A DNA stretch of 64,000 bases, taken from positions 1 to 64,000 of the forward strand of contig JAIXWI010000030.1 of NCBI GenBank assembly GCA_027491355.1. Reading direction: 5' to 3'. A program made the position numbers and the translations under genes. The notes under the pieces are model-generated. The model saw only the letters and a program-made list of their open reading frames with translations, was not told where the DNA came from and searched no databases. Source of the DNA: Bacteroidota bacterium. GTDB taxonomy: Bacteria > Bacteroidota > Bacteroidia > UKL13-3. Positions 40,100 through 49,251 of this stretch are shown here, piece after piece (the first letter of the stretch is position 1; each line of letters starts with the position of its first letter).

Positions 40100-40588
40100 A
40101 TGGCTATTTCTATTTTGGTAACTGGAGGAACATTTGATAAAGAGTACAACGAACTCAATGGTAGTTTATTTTTTAAAGACACCCATGTGCATGACATGTT
40201 GCTTTTAGGCAGATCAAAAGTAGAACTTGAAATTCAGACGCTGATGTTGATTGACAGTTTAGAAATGACCGATGAACACAGAAGTATTTTAGTAAAGGCT
40301 TGTATGAATTGTCACAACGACCAAATTGTGTTGACCCATGGAACAGATACCCTCACTAAAACAGCTGAAACCTTGGCTAAACATGTTACAAACAAAACTG
40401 TTGTTATAACTGGCGCCATGATCCCTTATAAATTTGGATCAAGCGATGGTCTTTTCAATTTAGGCAGTGCATTGGCATTTGCACAAACTTTAAAACCCGG
40501 CATTTACATTGCCATGAATGGCAGGTATTACGATTGGAACAATTGTAGAAAAAACAGAGAAACCGGTTATTTTGAAGAATTGGCTTAA
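40100..40588 (+). CDS. single-domain asparaginase-like protein
   Basis: The 162 residues cover only the N-terminal domain of L-asparaginase. Key residues are visible: Thr11 in [15 protein letters not shown], and the YKFGSSDG segment with the catalytic Lys region. The C-terminal domain that normally completes the active-site dimer is absent, and the obg gene begins immediately, so no lost piece lies downstream. Short members like this are known, so it is likely a real domain family, not a truncated gene. The reaction is unproven. Its stop codon overlaps that of obg by four bases. Confidence 0.8.
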   Translation: MAISILVTGGTFDKEYNELNGSLFFKDTHVHDMLLLGRSKVELEIQTLMLIDSLEMTDEHRSILVKACMNCHNDQIVLTHGTDTLTKTAETLAKHVTNKTVVITGAMIPYKFGSSDGLFNLGSALAFAQTLKPGIYIAMNGRYYDWNNCRKNRETGYFEELA

Positions 40589-41577
40589 GTGTCTTGGATC
40601 ATGTCCCACAACTTGTGCTTAAGTGAAGCAACACCCAATCCTGTTGCAGAACTGATGAATACTACTGGCACTTTAGGCAATTTCTTTTTGATGTCCTTGA
40701 TTGTTGCTTCATCAACCAAATCGCATTTAGTAATTGCCAACAACCTATTTTTATTTGACAATTCCTTGTTGTAAAGTTTCAACTCTTTGAGTAAAATTTG
40801 GTATTCAGCCTTGATATCTTCTGAAGTTGCAGGAACCATAAAAAGCAAGGTTGCATTCCTTTCAATATGCCTCAAGAACCTTGTACCCAAACCTTTTCCT
40901 TCGTGAGCACCCTCGATGATTCCAGGAATGTCAGCCATTACGAATGACCTGTAATCTTCATAAGGAACAATACCTAAATTGGGCACCAATGTAGTAAATG
41001 GATAATCGGCAATTTCAGGTTTAGCCGCAGAAACAACCGATAACAAAGTTGATTTACCAGCGTTAGGAAAGCCTACCAAACCTACATCCGCTAAAATTTT
41101 AAGTTCAAGGATTTTCCATTCTTCTTTGCCTTCTTGCCCTGTTTGAGCATGCCTAGGCGCCTGATTGGTAGCCGATTTAAAATGATGATTACCCAATCCT
41201 CCCCTACCTCCTGCTAACAAAACTTCTTGTTGACCATCTTTGGTTATTTCAAATAAAATTTGGCCTGTTTCAGCATCTTTGGCTACTGTTCCAAGAGGAA
41301 CCTCTAGAATTTCGTTTTTACCATCTTTGCCTTTGCGCAAGGCACTTTCGCCATTGGCACCAGGCTCAGCGATGACATGTTTGCGGTATTTTAAATGCAG
41401 TAAAGTCCATGCTTGGGCATTGCCCTTGACAATGATACTTCCTCCAATGCCTCCATCTCCGCCATCAGGACCGCCTTTTGCAGTATGTTTATCTCTGTGA
41501 AAATGCATACAACCAGCACCACCCTTACCACTTCTGCAGCAGATTTTTACATAATCTACAAAATTTGATTCAGCCAT
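40585..41577 (-). CDS. obg: GTPase Obg/CgtA
   Basis: Obg binds the 50S subunit in ribosome assembly and stress control. The 330 residues have the Gly-rich Obg fold (about 1-158, with [14 protein letters not shown]) and a G domain with [26 protein letters not shown] and TKCDLVD. The C-terminal OCT extension is missing, as in many Bacteroidota. It follows adk by three bases, so adk-obg is an operon. Confidence 0.96.
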   Translation of the reverse strand: MAESNFVDYVKICCRSGKGGAGCMHFHRDKHTAKGGPDGGDGGIGGSIIVKGNAQAWTLLHLKYRKHVIAEPGANGESALRKGKDGKNEILEVPLGTVAKDAETGQILFEITKDGQQEVLLAGGRGGLGNHHFKSATNQAPRHAQTGQEGKEEWKILELKILADVGLVGFPNAGKSTLLSVVSAAKPEIADYPFTTLVPNLGIVPYEDYRSFVMADIPGIIEGAHEGKGLGTRFLRHIERNATLLFMVPATSEDIKAEYQILLKELKLYNKELSNKNRLLAITKCDLVDEATIKDIKKKLPKVPVVFISSATGLGVASLKHKLWDMIQDT

Positions 41578-41580
41578 TTT

Positions 41581-42159
41581 TTATTTATTTACAGACTCAA
41601 TTTCTTCACAAAGGCTTTCGAAAATTTCATTGACTTCGCCAATGCCATTCACTCCTTTGTATTTTCCTTGAGCCAAATAGTAATCTTTAACAGGAAAAGT
41701 TTCGTTTTGATAAACCTCTATGCGTTTTTGGATGATTTGAGGATCTTGGTCATCTGCACGGCCACTGTCTTTTCCTCTCAACAACAACCTTTTCTTTAAT
41801 TCTTCTTCTTCTACTTCAAGTGCCAACATCAGCGAAATTGAAGTACCCATTGTTGTCAGCAAATTGTCTAAGGCAGCTGCTTGTGCCTGCGTTCTTGGGA
41901 AACCATCAAAAATAAATCCTTTGGCTTCAGGACTTTTTTTAACCTCTTCAGACAACATATTGATGGTAACCTCATCTGGAACCAATTGCCCTTTGTCTAT
42001 GTAGCTTTTAGCCAAATTACCTAAGGCTGTTTCGCCTTTGATATTTGCACGAAAAATATCTCCTGTAGACAAGTGAACCAAAGAAAAACGATTGATGAGT
42101 TTTGCTGATTGGGTGCCTTTGCCTGCCCCAGGAGGACCAAATAAAACGAGGTTTAACAT
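41581..42159 (-). CDS. adk: adenylate kinase
   Basis: It balances ATP, ADP and AMP. The 192 residues have the P-loop GPPGAGKGTQ at 7-16, the AMP-binding STGDIFRA, GFPRTQAQA, and a lid region RGKDSGRADD in which the short form lacks the Cys-4 zinc finger. Length is that of the short bacterial form. It forms an operon with obg; hpt lies 76 bases upstream and may share the transcript. Confidence 0.96.
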   Translation of the reverse strand: MLNLVLFGPPGAGKGTQSAKLINRFSLVHLSTGDIFRANIKGETALGNLAKSYIDKGQLVPDEVTINMLSEEVKKSPEAKGFIFDGFPRTQAQAAALDNLLTTMGTSISLMLALEVEEEELKKRLLLRGKDSGRADDQDPQIIQKRIEVYQNETFPVKDYYLAQGKYKGVNGIGEVNEIFESLCEEIESVNK

Positions 42160-42235
42160 GTTGACCGATTTATGCTACGAAGAAAAATGAAAGTTTTGTA
42201 TTCAACAAGTCTAAAATATCATACCGAACTTGGGG

Positions 42236-42769
42236 TTAACGGAATTGGTATATTTCTGGCAAGTTCCTTCCTAAGCCATTGTAATCTAAACCGTATCCTA
42301 CCAAAAACTCATTTCCAACTTCAAAACCCACATATTGAGGTGTAAAATTGGTTTTATTGGCAGCTGGTTTGTATAAAAGCGTACATACATTGATGGATGC
42401 AGGTGCTAACTGATTCAATTGTTCCAAAATAGCAGCCAGAGTTAAACCCGAATCCATGATGTCTTCAATGACAATGATGTCTTGGTTTGTGATATCCTCA
42501 TTGAGTCCAATCAACTGATTTACTTTCCCACTTGAGTTGAAACCATCATACGATGACAGTTTCAAAAACGAAACCTTGCATTCTAGGTTTATTTGTTTGA
42601 TTAAATCAGAACAAAACATAAATGAACCATTTAGAATGGCTATAAAAATTGGATTTTTATGAGCATAATCTGCATTTATTTGAGAAGAAAGTTGCTGAAT
42701 TTGTTTTTGAATTGCACCTGCAGACAAAAAAGAATAAAAGGTTTTATCTGCTAACTGAATAGATTCCAT
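42236..42769 (-). CDS. hpt: hypoxanthine phosphoribosyltransferase
   Basis: It salvages hypoxanthine (and guanine) to IMP (and GMP) with PRPP. The 177 residues carry the PRPP-binding motif VIEDIMDSGLT and the conserved LKLSSYDG and VGYGLDYN segments. Its ATG lies 48 bases from the divergent GT4 gene start. Confidence 0.93.
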   Translation of the reverse strand: MESIQLADKTFYSFLSAGAIQKQIQQLSSQINADYAHKNPIFIAILNGSFMFCSDLIKQINLECKVSFLKLSSYDGFNSSGKVNQLIGLNEDITNQDIIVIEDIMDSGLTLAAILEQLNQLAPASINVCTLLYKPAANKTNFTPQYVGFEVGNEFLVGYGLDYNGLGRNLPEIYQFR

Positions 42770-42817
42770 CTTTCAAAAATAGCTGATTTGGATACAATCC
42801 TGCATATTTGTTGTGCA

Positions 42818-43951
42818 ATGAAAAGTGAGAGACCCATATTTGCTATTGTATCTTATCCATTTTTACCAGCCACAACTGGGGGTGAAATTTCAACGCTTCA
42901 AATTCTGAATTACCTTGGAGCCAGCAATCCATTGACCGTTTACACAGTTGACCCATATAAAACAACCGATACCAGTCATTTTAATTTTGAATTGATATTT
43001 GGAATGCGGTTCAAAAAAAGAAGGTACCTACAAATCAATCAACTCTTTCGCATTTTGAAAGAGATCCGATTGAGAAAAACAAAATATGTTTTTTTTGACC
43101 AACCTTGGATGGCATGGATGATTCCATTTCTGAAATTAATTGGAAAGCAAAAGGTTTTTATCAGAAGCAATAACATTGAGTATTTGAGGTTCAAAAGCAT
43201 GGGTAAAAAATGGTGGTCTATGTTATACCTCTATGAAAAATGGGCATACCAACAAGCCAATTTGGTGATTTTTGTGAGTGATATTGACCAGCAAAAAGCC
43301 ATCAATGAATTTGGATTGAATGCAAACAAAACTTTGCTCAGTCCTTATGGGGTTCCATTTAACAGCCTTCCAGAAAAAAGAGAAAATGCGAAAGCGTTGA
43401 TTTGTCAAAACTATCAATTAGCAATACAAACGCCCATCTTTCTATTTTTTGCAACCATGAGTTATGCGCCCAATTACGAAGCCGTAAATTTTATTGCTGA
43501 AGAAATTTATCCGCGTTTACTCAAACAAAACAAAGACTTTCAAATTTTAATTTGTGGCAAAAACCTCCCACAAAATATCGCAACAAAACTCAATGCTTTG
43601 AATCAGCTTACATATTGTGGATTTGTTGATGACATTGAAACGTACATAGACGCTTGTACTTTAATGATCAATCCAATTATGAGTGGTGGTGGTGTTAAAA
43701 CAAAAGCCATAGATACTTTGGCCAGAGGCAAAGCTGTTCTTTCTACCCAAACGGGTGCAGAAGGCATAGACCCTATGGTTTGCGGAAACTTATTACAGGT
43801 GATTGAAGATGGAAATTGGGAGGCATTTGCCCTTGCAATGATCAATCATTTAGATTCGGGAATAGGGCATTTACCCAACTCATTTTATGAAAAATACAGT
43901 TGGCCAGGCATCATCAAAAAGATTGAAAACAAACTAGACCAATTGGTTTAA
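42818..43951 (+). CDS. glycosyltransferase family 4
   Basis: The 377 residues start at the ATG at 42818; a TTG 30 bases upstream is not needed. The GT-B fold shows an N-terminal FLPATTGGEISTL loop and a C-terminal half with ATMSYAPNYEAV and CTLMINPIMSGGGVKTKAID, where the Glu/Lys pair of the donor site lies, followed by GKAVLSTQTGAEGI. No membrane span is visible. The substrate is unknown and no polysaccharide cluster surrounds it. Its stop is shared with the convergent exonuclease by TTAA. Confidence 0.86.
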   Translation: MKSERPIFAIVSYPFLPATTGGEISTLQILNYLGASNPLTVYTVDPYKTTDTSHFNFELIFGMRFKKRRYLQINQLFRILKEIRLRKTKYVFFDQPWMAWMIPFLKLIGKQKVFIRSNNIEYLRFKSMGKKWWSMLYLYEKWAYQQANLVIFVSDIDQQKAINEFGLNANKTLLSPYGVPFNSLPEKRENAKALICQNYQLAIQTPIFLFFATMSYAPNYEAVNFIAEEIYPRLLKQNKDFQILICGKNLPQNIATKLNALNQLTYCGFVDDIETYIDACTLMINPIMSGGGVKTKAIDTLARGKAVLSTQTGAEGIDPMVCGNLLQVIEDGNWEAFALAMINHLDSGIGHLPNSFYEKYSWPGIIKKIENKLDQLV

Positions 43952-44667
43952 ACATATTGTATTTGATGCATTTCTAACAAGGGCTGCAGTTTGTATTTCA
44001 ACAAAATTTGAGCCACTGTAATGACATCTTTTTGACAATAAGTTTTGATACGCTCTAGATCTTTTTCTTTCCAGTATACCATACCTACCATGCTGCCATC
44101 TATGTCATCTTTAGGGGTTGGAATGCCAAAAGCAGTTGCCAATAAAACCAATGAAGTAAAACTTTTGTAATCGCCAAATTTCCAAAGCTCCATAGAGTCC
44201 AACAAATTGACTTCCCAAGGCTTTTTACCTGCAATGTTTAATGGTTGTGGAATGGGTAAGCCATTGAGTAAACATCTTCTGGCAATAAACGGAAAATCGA
44301 ATTCCTTGCCATTGTGTGCACACAAAGAAAATCCAGGTCCTGAAAAATGATGGTTTACCAAATGCGTAAAGCTTTCTAATATTTCTATTTCATTATCACT
44401 TGCAAAAGATTTAATTCTGAAAGTGTATTGGTTACCCTCTCTTACAAAAAAACCACATGAAATGCACACAATTTTACCAAATTCAGCATAAATGCCTGCC
44501 CTTGGATAAATGTCTAAATCAGTTTGTCCTTCTTCCTTTTTGAGCTGTTGCGCTTTTTTGAGCCAAAGGTCTTTCCAAGTATCGTTGAGTTCATCAAAGG
44601 TTTCAGTTTGAGGAACAGTTTCAATATCCAAGACTAAAATTTTGGTTAAATCTATTTGTTCTAACAT
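43948..44667 (-). CDS. DEDDy 3'-5' exonuclease, PolB-type
   Basis: The 239 residues form a stand-alone RNase H-like exonuclease. Exo I is DIETVP with Asp14 and Glu16, Exo II is AHNGKEFDFPF, and Exo III is the YCQKD motif near the C-terminus, giving the DEDDy set. The region resembles the proofreading domain of DNA polymerase B without a polymerase. Substrate (RNA or DNA 3' ends) is not known. Confidence 0.85.
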   Translation of the reverse strand: MLEQIDLTKILVLDIETVPQTETFDELNDTWKDLWLKKAQQLKKEEGQTDLDIYPRAGIYAEFGKIVCISCGFFVREGNQYTFRIKSFASDNEIEILESFTHLVNHHFSGPGFSLCAHNGKEFDFPFIARRCLLNGLPIPQPLNIAGKKPWEVNLLDSMELWKFGDYKSFTSLVLLATAFGIPTPKDDIDGSMVGMVYWKEKDLERIKTYCQKDVITVAQILLKYKLQPLLEMHQIQYV

Positions 44668-44722
44668 GATGCAATTTAATTTTTATTACAATTAGCATTT
44701 CCTTAAATATTGACTAATAAGC

Positions 44723-44755
44723 AAAAAAGCGGCTGCCCTTGGGCAGCCGCTTTTT
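44723..44755 (-). terminator. terminator after the peptide transporter gene
   Basis: A 15-bp GC-rich stem (44724-44738 with 44741-44755) with a two-base loop and a run of six T residues on the minus strand, 21 bases after the transporter stop. Confidence 0.9.
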
Positions 44756-44776
44756 ATATAACAAAACAAAGTTCAA

Positions 44777-46159
44777 TTAATGTACGCCATGCATGAGCTT
44801 TTTGAGTTGGTTTGAAATAACCAACACCAATAAACCTAGAACAATCACTACTGCTGAAATAATGGTAAAGATGGTTTGAGCACCCATGGTTGCAAAGTAT
44901 TGTACCAAATAACCTGAAAGGAAATTGGCAATGAAAGAACTTAGGAACCAAACACCCATCATCAATGAACCCAAACGAAGCGGAGCCAATTTGGTTACCA
45001 TTGAGAGCCCAACTGGACTCAAACACAATTCACCCATGGTATGAATCAAATATGTACCAACTAACCACATTAAATCTGCCTTAATAGCAGTATCGGCAAT
45101 ATCTCCACCTCTTTGCATAGCGGCACCGATCATCAAAAAGAATCCAACTCCTAATAAAATCATCCCCAAAGCCATTTTAATGATGGTATTAGGCTCTCTC
45201 CTTTTGTTGCCAAGGAATGTCCACAACCATGTAAATACAGGGCCTAACAATACAATGAACAATGGATTTACTGACTGGAACCATGAAGTAGGAACGGTCC
45301 AGTCGAGCATGCCTACGTGTCTGTCTATATAACGGTCAGTGTACAATGAAATAGATGAGCCGGCTTGCTCAAAACCTGCCCAGAAGAATATATTGAACAA
45401 CATCATGATGACGATAACAGAAAGACGGTCTTTTTCTTCTTTGGTTAATGGAGGCGCAACTTCTCCTGAAGCAGCAGCTGCTGCTTTTTGTAATTTAGCA
45501 CCAGGTTCTTTACCTAAATCTCCAAGGTATTTTTGTCCAAATAAATTAAACAACAATTGACCCAGCACCATCCCAACTCCTGCAGCTAAAAAACCATAAT
45601 TGAAGCCGTATGATAGTACATTGCCTGTTGTGGCATCTTTTACTGCAAATAAATCTTCAGCCAAATAACCACAAACCAATGGCGCTAAGAATGCTCCCAA
45701 ATTAATACCCATATAAAAAATGGTGAAAGCTGCGTCTTTTCTGGTATCACCAGCAGGGTATAATTGACCAACAATTGTAGAAATATTGGGCTTAAAAAAA
45801 CCATTACCTATAATGAGTAAAATCAAACCTAAATAGAAAAACAGTAATGCATTGGCATTTGACATGAACAAGCTGAATTGACCCAATGCCATTAAAATAC
45901 CTCCAATGGTAATGGAACGTCGTTGACCAATTAAATTGTCGGCCAACCACCCACCAAAAATTGGAGTTAAATATACCAAACCAGTATAAATACCGTACAA
46001 CAATCCGGCATTAGCATCGTCAAAACCTAAACCTCCTTCTATGGTGGCTTTGGTTAGATAAAGGGTCAATAACCCACGCATTCCATAATAACTGAAGCGT
46101 TCCCACATTTCAGTTAAAAACAATAAATAGAGCCCTTTTGGATGTCCGGTTTTATTCAT
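44777..46159 (-). CDS. POT-family proton-dependent oligopeptide transporter
   Basis: A 460-residue integral membrane protein of the major facilitator superfamily that imports di- and tripeptides with protons. The N-terminal EMWERFSYYGMRGLLTLYL carries the ExxERF motif for proton coupling, and the FYMGINLGAFLAPLVCGYL signature of the family is present. About twelve to thirteen membrane helices can be seen. A charged loop near residues 220-250 is rich in Lys and Ala. With the secreted dipeptidyl peptidase nearby, it suggests peptide use. Confidence 0.92.
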   Translation of the reverse strand: MNKTGHPKGLYLLFLTEMWERFSYYGMRGLLTLYLTKATIEGGLGFDDANAGLLYGIYTGLVYLTPIFGGWLADNLIGQRRSITIGGILMALGQFSLFMSNANALLFFYLGLILLIIGNGFFKPNISTIVGQLYPAGDTRKDAAFTIFYMGINLGAFLAPLVCGYLAEDLFAVKDATTGNVLSYGFNYGFLAAGVGMVLGQLLFNLFGQKYLGDLGKEPGAKLQKAAAAASGEVAPPLTKEEKDRLSVIVIMMLFNIFFWAGFEQAGSSISLYTDRYIDRHVGMLDWTVPTSWFQSVNPLFIVLLGPVFTWLWTFLGNKRREPNTIIKMALGMILLGVGFFLMIGAAMQRGGDIADTAIKADLMWLVGTYLIHTMGELCLSPVGLSMVTKLAPLRLGSLMMGVWFLSSFIANFLSGYLVQYFATMGAQTIFTIISAVVIVLGLLVLVISNQLKKLMHGVH

Positions 46160-46246
46160 ATTCTTAATTTTTGATTTTTTGTTAAATGCAATATAAAGCG
46201 CTTTCTCACATTTGCAAAATCAAATACAAAGCCGCAGTTTTGTTGC

Positions 46247-46984
46247 ATGACTCTCAAACTTAAACATTCTGTTTTATTAGTTGGTATTTTATGCTTTACG
46301 TTAGTTGCTTGTGAAAAGGCAATAGACATGCTTCAAAAAACTGGTTTAACCAACGAAGAAATTACACAAGGCTTAAAAGAGGCTTTGAGTGTAGGAACCG
46401 ACACATCAGTAACTGTATTGTCAAAAACCAATGGTTACTACATGGACATGGCAGTTAAAATTTTACTGCCAGAGGAAGCGCAAGTCATATACAAATCAAT
46501 AGATAAAATTCCTGGAGGGAATTTATTGATAGAAAATACCATCTTATCTATTAATAGAGCTGCTGAAGACGCTGCTCCTGCATCTAAACAAATATTATTG
46601 AACGCAGTTACAGGTATTACCATCAATGATGGGCTCTCCATTTTAAATGGTTCAGATACGGCTGCTACCACATATTTAAAAGGGAAAACATTCGACTCTT
46701 TATTTGTCTTGTTTGAACCTAAAATCAAACAATCTTTGTCTAAACAATTATTAGGAAATGTATCTGCAGAATCGGCTTATACTGATTTGGTGAACGCTTA
46801 CAATACCGCTTCATTGAATGGTATTTTATGGGATCAAATCAAAACCAATTCATTGAGCAAACATGTAACTCAAAAAGGCTTAGATGGCTTGTTCTTGAAA
46901 ATTGCAGTGGAAGAAAAACTCATCAGAGAAAATCCTTTGCACCGCATCAGTGATATCCTCAAAAAGGTTTTCAGCAAACAATAA
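46247..46984 (+). CDS. DUF4197 lipoprotein
   Basis: The 245 residues begin with a lipoprotein signal ending LVAC (Cys22) and continue with the pattern of DUF4197: LTNEEITQGLKEALSVGTD near the start and AVEEKLIRENPLHRISDILKKVF at the end. The rest is mostly helical. Its role is unknown. The gene ends exactly where the convergent dipeptidyl peptidase gene ends, with no base between the stops. Confidence 0.85.
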   Translation: MTLKLKHSVLLVGILCFTLVACEKAIDMLQKTGLTNEEITQGLKEALSVGTDTSVTVLSKTNGYYMDMAVKILLPEEAQVIYKSIDKIPGGNLLIENTILSINRAAEDAAPASKQILLNAVTGITINDGLSILNGSDTAATTYLKGKTFDSLFVLFEPKIKQSLSKQLLGNVSAESAYTDLVNAYNTASLNGILWDQIKTNSLSKHVTQKGLDGLFLKIAVEEKLIRENPLHRISDILKKVFSKQ

Positions 46985-49156
46985 TTATTGCTCTTCTAGA
47001 AACGCTGTCATTCTTTTGTAAAGGTGCAAGCGGTATTTGCCTCCACCTATGCCATGGTTTTTATTAGGATACAATTCACTGTCGAACTTGATACCTTTTT
47101 TAATCATTTCATCAACCAACTCAACCGTGTTTTGAAAATGCACATTGTCATCTGCAGTGCCATGAATGAGTAAATATTTTCCTGTTATTTTTTCTACATG
47201 GTTGATAGGCGAATTGTCGTCATAGTTATTGCCATTCTCTTGAGGCGTTCTCATGAATCTTTCGGTATAAATATTGTCGTAATACCTCCAATTGGTAACA
47301 GGTGCAACAGCTATCGCCTTTTTGAAAACATGTGCCCCTTTGCTGATACCAAGTGATGACATATAGCCACCAAAACTCCAACCCCAAATTGCAATGCGAT
47401 TGGTATCTACATAAGGCATGCTTGCTAATTTTTCAGCAACTTCAATCTGGTCTTGAATTTCATACTTACCCAAGTTCAAATAGGTACATTTTTTGAATTC
47501 TTCACCCCTAAAACCTGTACCTCTTCCATCCACTGAAATAACAATGAATCCTTTTTGAGCCAAATGCTGAAACCAAAGGTAATTGGCACCAAACCATCTG
47601 TTCATAACCGTTTGAGACCCTGGTCCACCATAAACATACATGAGCAAAGGATATTTTTTAGTTTGGTCAAAATTGGTAGGCAAAATGGTAAAGCCATTCA
47701 ATTGTTGCCCTGAACTTGTGGTAAAAACTGCAAAGCTTGCTTTTGATAGTTGAGTTGCGTTCAAAGCTGCTTGTAATGTTTGGTTTGATTCAATGGTTCT
47801 TACCAGTGCTCCTTTATTGTCTCTGATGGCATACACAGGTGCGGAATTGATTGTACTATAACTATGTAAGAAATAGGTGAAATCTTTGTTAAAAACAGCT
47901 GTATTCCATCCTTTTTCAGGAGCCAATTTCAGTTTGGATTTTCCGTTTAAAGTTTGCGCATAAATAACTCTGTTTTCTGCACCTTCTTGAGCACTGGCAT
48001 AAAATATTTGTTTGCTTTGCTCGTTGTAGCCATAAAAGTCTGTTAAGTCCCAATTACCAGTGGTAATTTGCTTAATGAGTTTACCTTTTAAATTGTATTG
48101 GTACAAATGGTTGTAGCCGCTTTTTTCGGAAGTAATTAAAAATGATTTTCCATTGTCAATAAATGTCAATTGTTCAGGAATATCTATGTAGCGTGAGTTA
48201 GATTCTGAATAAATTACAGAAGACCTTCCATTTTCAGGCTCAGCAAGCAATACCTCTAATTTATTTTGCAAGCGGTTCAATCGTTGAATGGCCAATTTAT
48301 TCAAGGCATTGACCCATTGAATGCGTGGCAAGTACTGATCTGTTTCTTTGCCCACTTCCATTTCTGAAAGCAAACCAGTTAAAACATCTGCAACAAAAAC
48401 TTGAACCAATGAATTGGACTCTCCTGCTTTAGGGTATTTAAATACAGTATTTTCAGGATACAATTTACCATACATGGGCATTGAGTACTCTTTTACTTTA
48501 GACTCATCAAAACGGTAGAATGCAATTTTATTACCCAATGCATTCCATTGGAAACCTTTCCAAATGGCAAACTCTTCCTCGTAAACCCAATCAGTTCCTC
48601 CATTAATGATATGATTTTCTTTACCATCAGTTGTTAATTGGGTTTCTGTTTGTCTCAATAAATCGTATACAAATAAATTGTTGTTTTTAACATAGGCCAA
48701 TAGGTTCCCATTGGGTGAAAAATCTGGATACCGAATTTGATCTTTACAAGGCAACAAGAGTTTTTTTAACTTGATATCGTAGACATAATAAATCCCTTTG
48801 GTACTGTGCCTGTATATAGATTCTATTTGGGTTCCAATGATTACTTTTTGCTCATCAGCACTAAAGGTCACATCCCCTAAATCAATGCTATTCCCATCGT
48901 TTAATTGCTCAATAGTTGTTTGTGAAATGATGGTATCAACCAATTTCCCAGTTGTTAAATTGTACCTCAGTAGGTTTTGTTTGGCATCTGTAGCACAATA
49001 AAACCTACCATCGTTGAGGGATTGAAACCCAGGAACAAATTTAGATGCATAGGTACCTTTTACCCAAATATCCTCCAATGAAATTTGTTTCAAGGATTGG
49101 GCTTTGATTCCTGCTGTAACCAAAAGAAAGAGTATGAACAATCGGCTGTATTTCAT
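46985..49156 (-). CDS. secreted S9B dipeptidyl peptidase IV-family protein
   Basis: The 723 residues start at the ATG at 49156, where a signal peptide (MKYSRLFILFLLVTAGIKAQ) begins. The N-terminal part is a DPP IV-type beta-propeller with the conserved substrate-amine motif YEEEFAIW. The C-terminal hydrolase domain has Ser594 in GWSFGGY, then HGTADDNVHFQN with the catalytic Asp, and KNHGI with the catalytic His. It should release X-Pro dipeptides in the periplasm or outside. Confidence 0.92.
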   Translation of the reverse strand: MKYSRLFILFLLVTAGIKAQSLKQISLEDIWVKGTYASKFVPGFQSLNDGRFYCATDAKQNLLRYNLTTGKLVDTIISQTTIEQLNDGNSIDLGDVTFSADEQKVIIGTQIESIYRHSTKGIYYVYDIKLKKLLLPCKDQIRYPDFSPNGNLLAYVKNNNLFVYDLLRQTETQLTTDGKENHIINGGTDWVYEEEFAIWKGFQWNALGNKIAFYRFDESKVKEYSMPMYGKLYPENTVFKYPKAGESNSLVQVFVADVLTGLLSEMEVGKETDQYLPRIQWVNALNKLAIQRLNRLQNKLEVLLAEPENGRSSVIYSESNSRYIDIPEQLTFIDNGKSFLITSEKSGYNHLYQYNLKGKLIKQITTGNWDLTDFYGYNEQSKQIFYASAQEGAENRVIYAQTLNGKSKLKLAPEKGWNTAVFNKDFTYFLHSYSTINSAPVYAIRDNKGALVRTIESNQTLQAALNATQLSKASFAVFTTSSGQQLNGFTILPTNFDQTKKYPLLMYVYGGPGSQTVMNRWFGANYLWFQHLAQKGFIVISVDGRGTGFRGEEFKKCTYLNLGKYEIQDQIEVAEKLASMPYVDTNRIAIWGWSFGGYMSSLGISKGAHVFKKAIAVAPVTNWRYYDNIYTERFMRTPQENGNNYDDNSPINHVEKITGKYLLIHGTADDNVHFQNTVELVDEMIKKGIKFDSELYPNKNHGIGGGKYRLHLYKRMTAFLEEQ

Positions 49157-49251
49157 AACAACAATTATACTAAAAACTGTTAAATCTATTTTAAATGATT
49201 GTTCATTGATTCTATTTTCAATCAAATACAAATATTTACTTAATTTGTAGC

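Noticed and set aside
40100-40588. Asparaginase gene as a pseudogene fragment
   Set aside because: The frame is clean, the N-terminus is complete, and the C-terminal half is not found as a remnant downstream; single-domain homologues exist.
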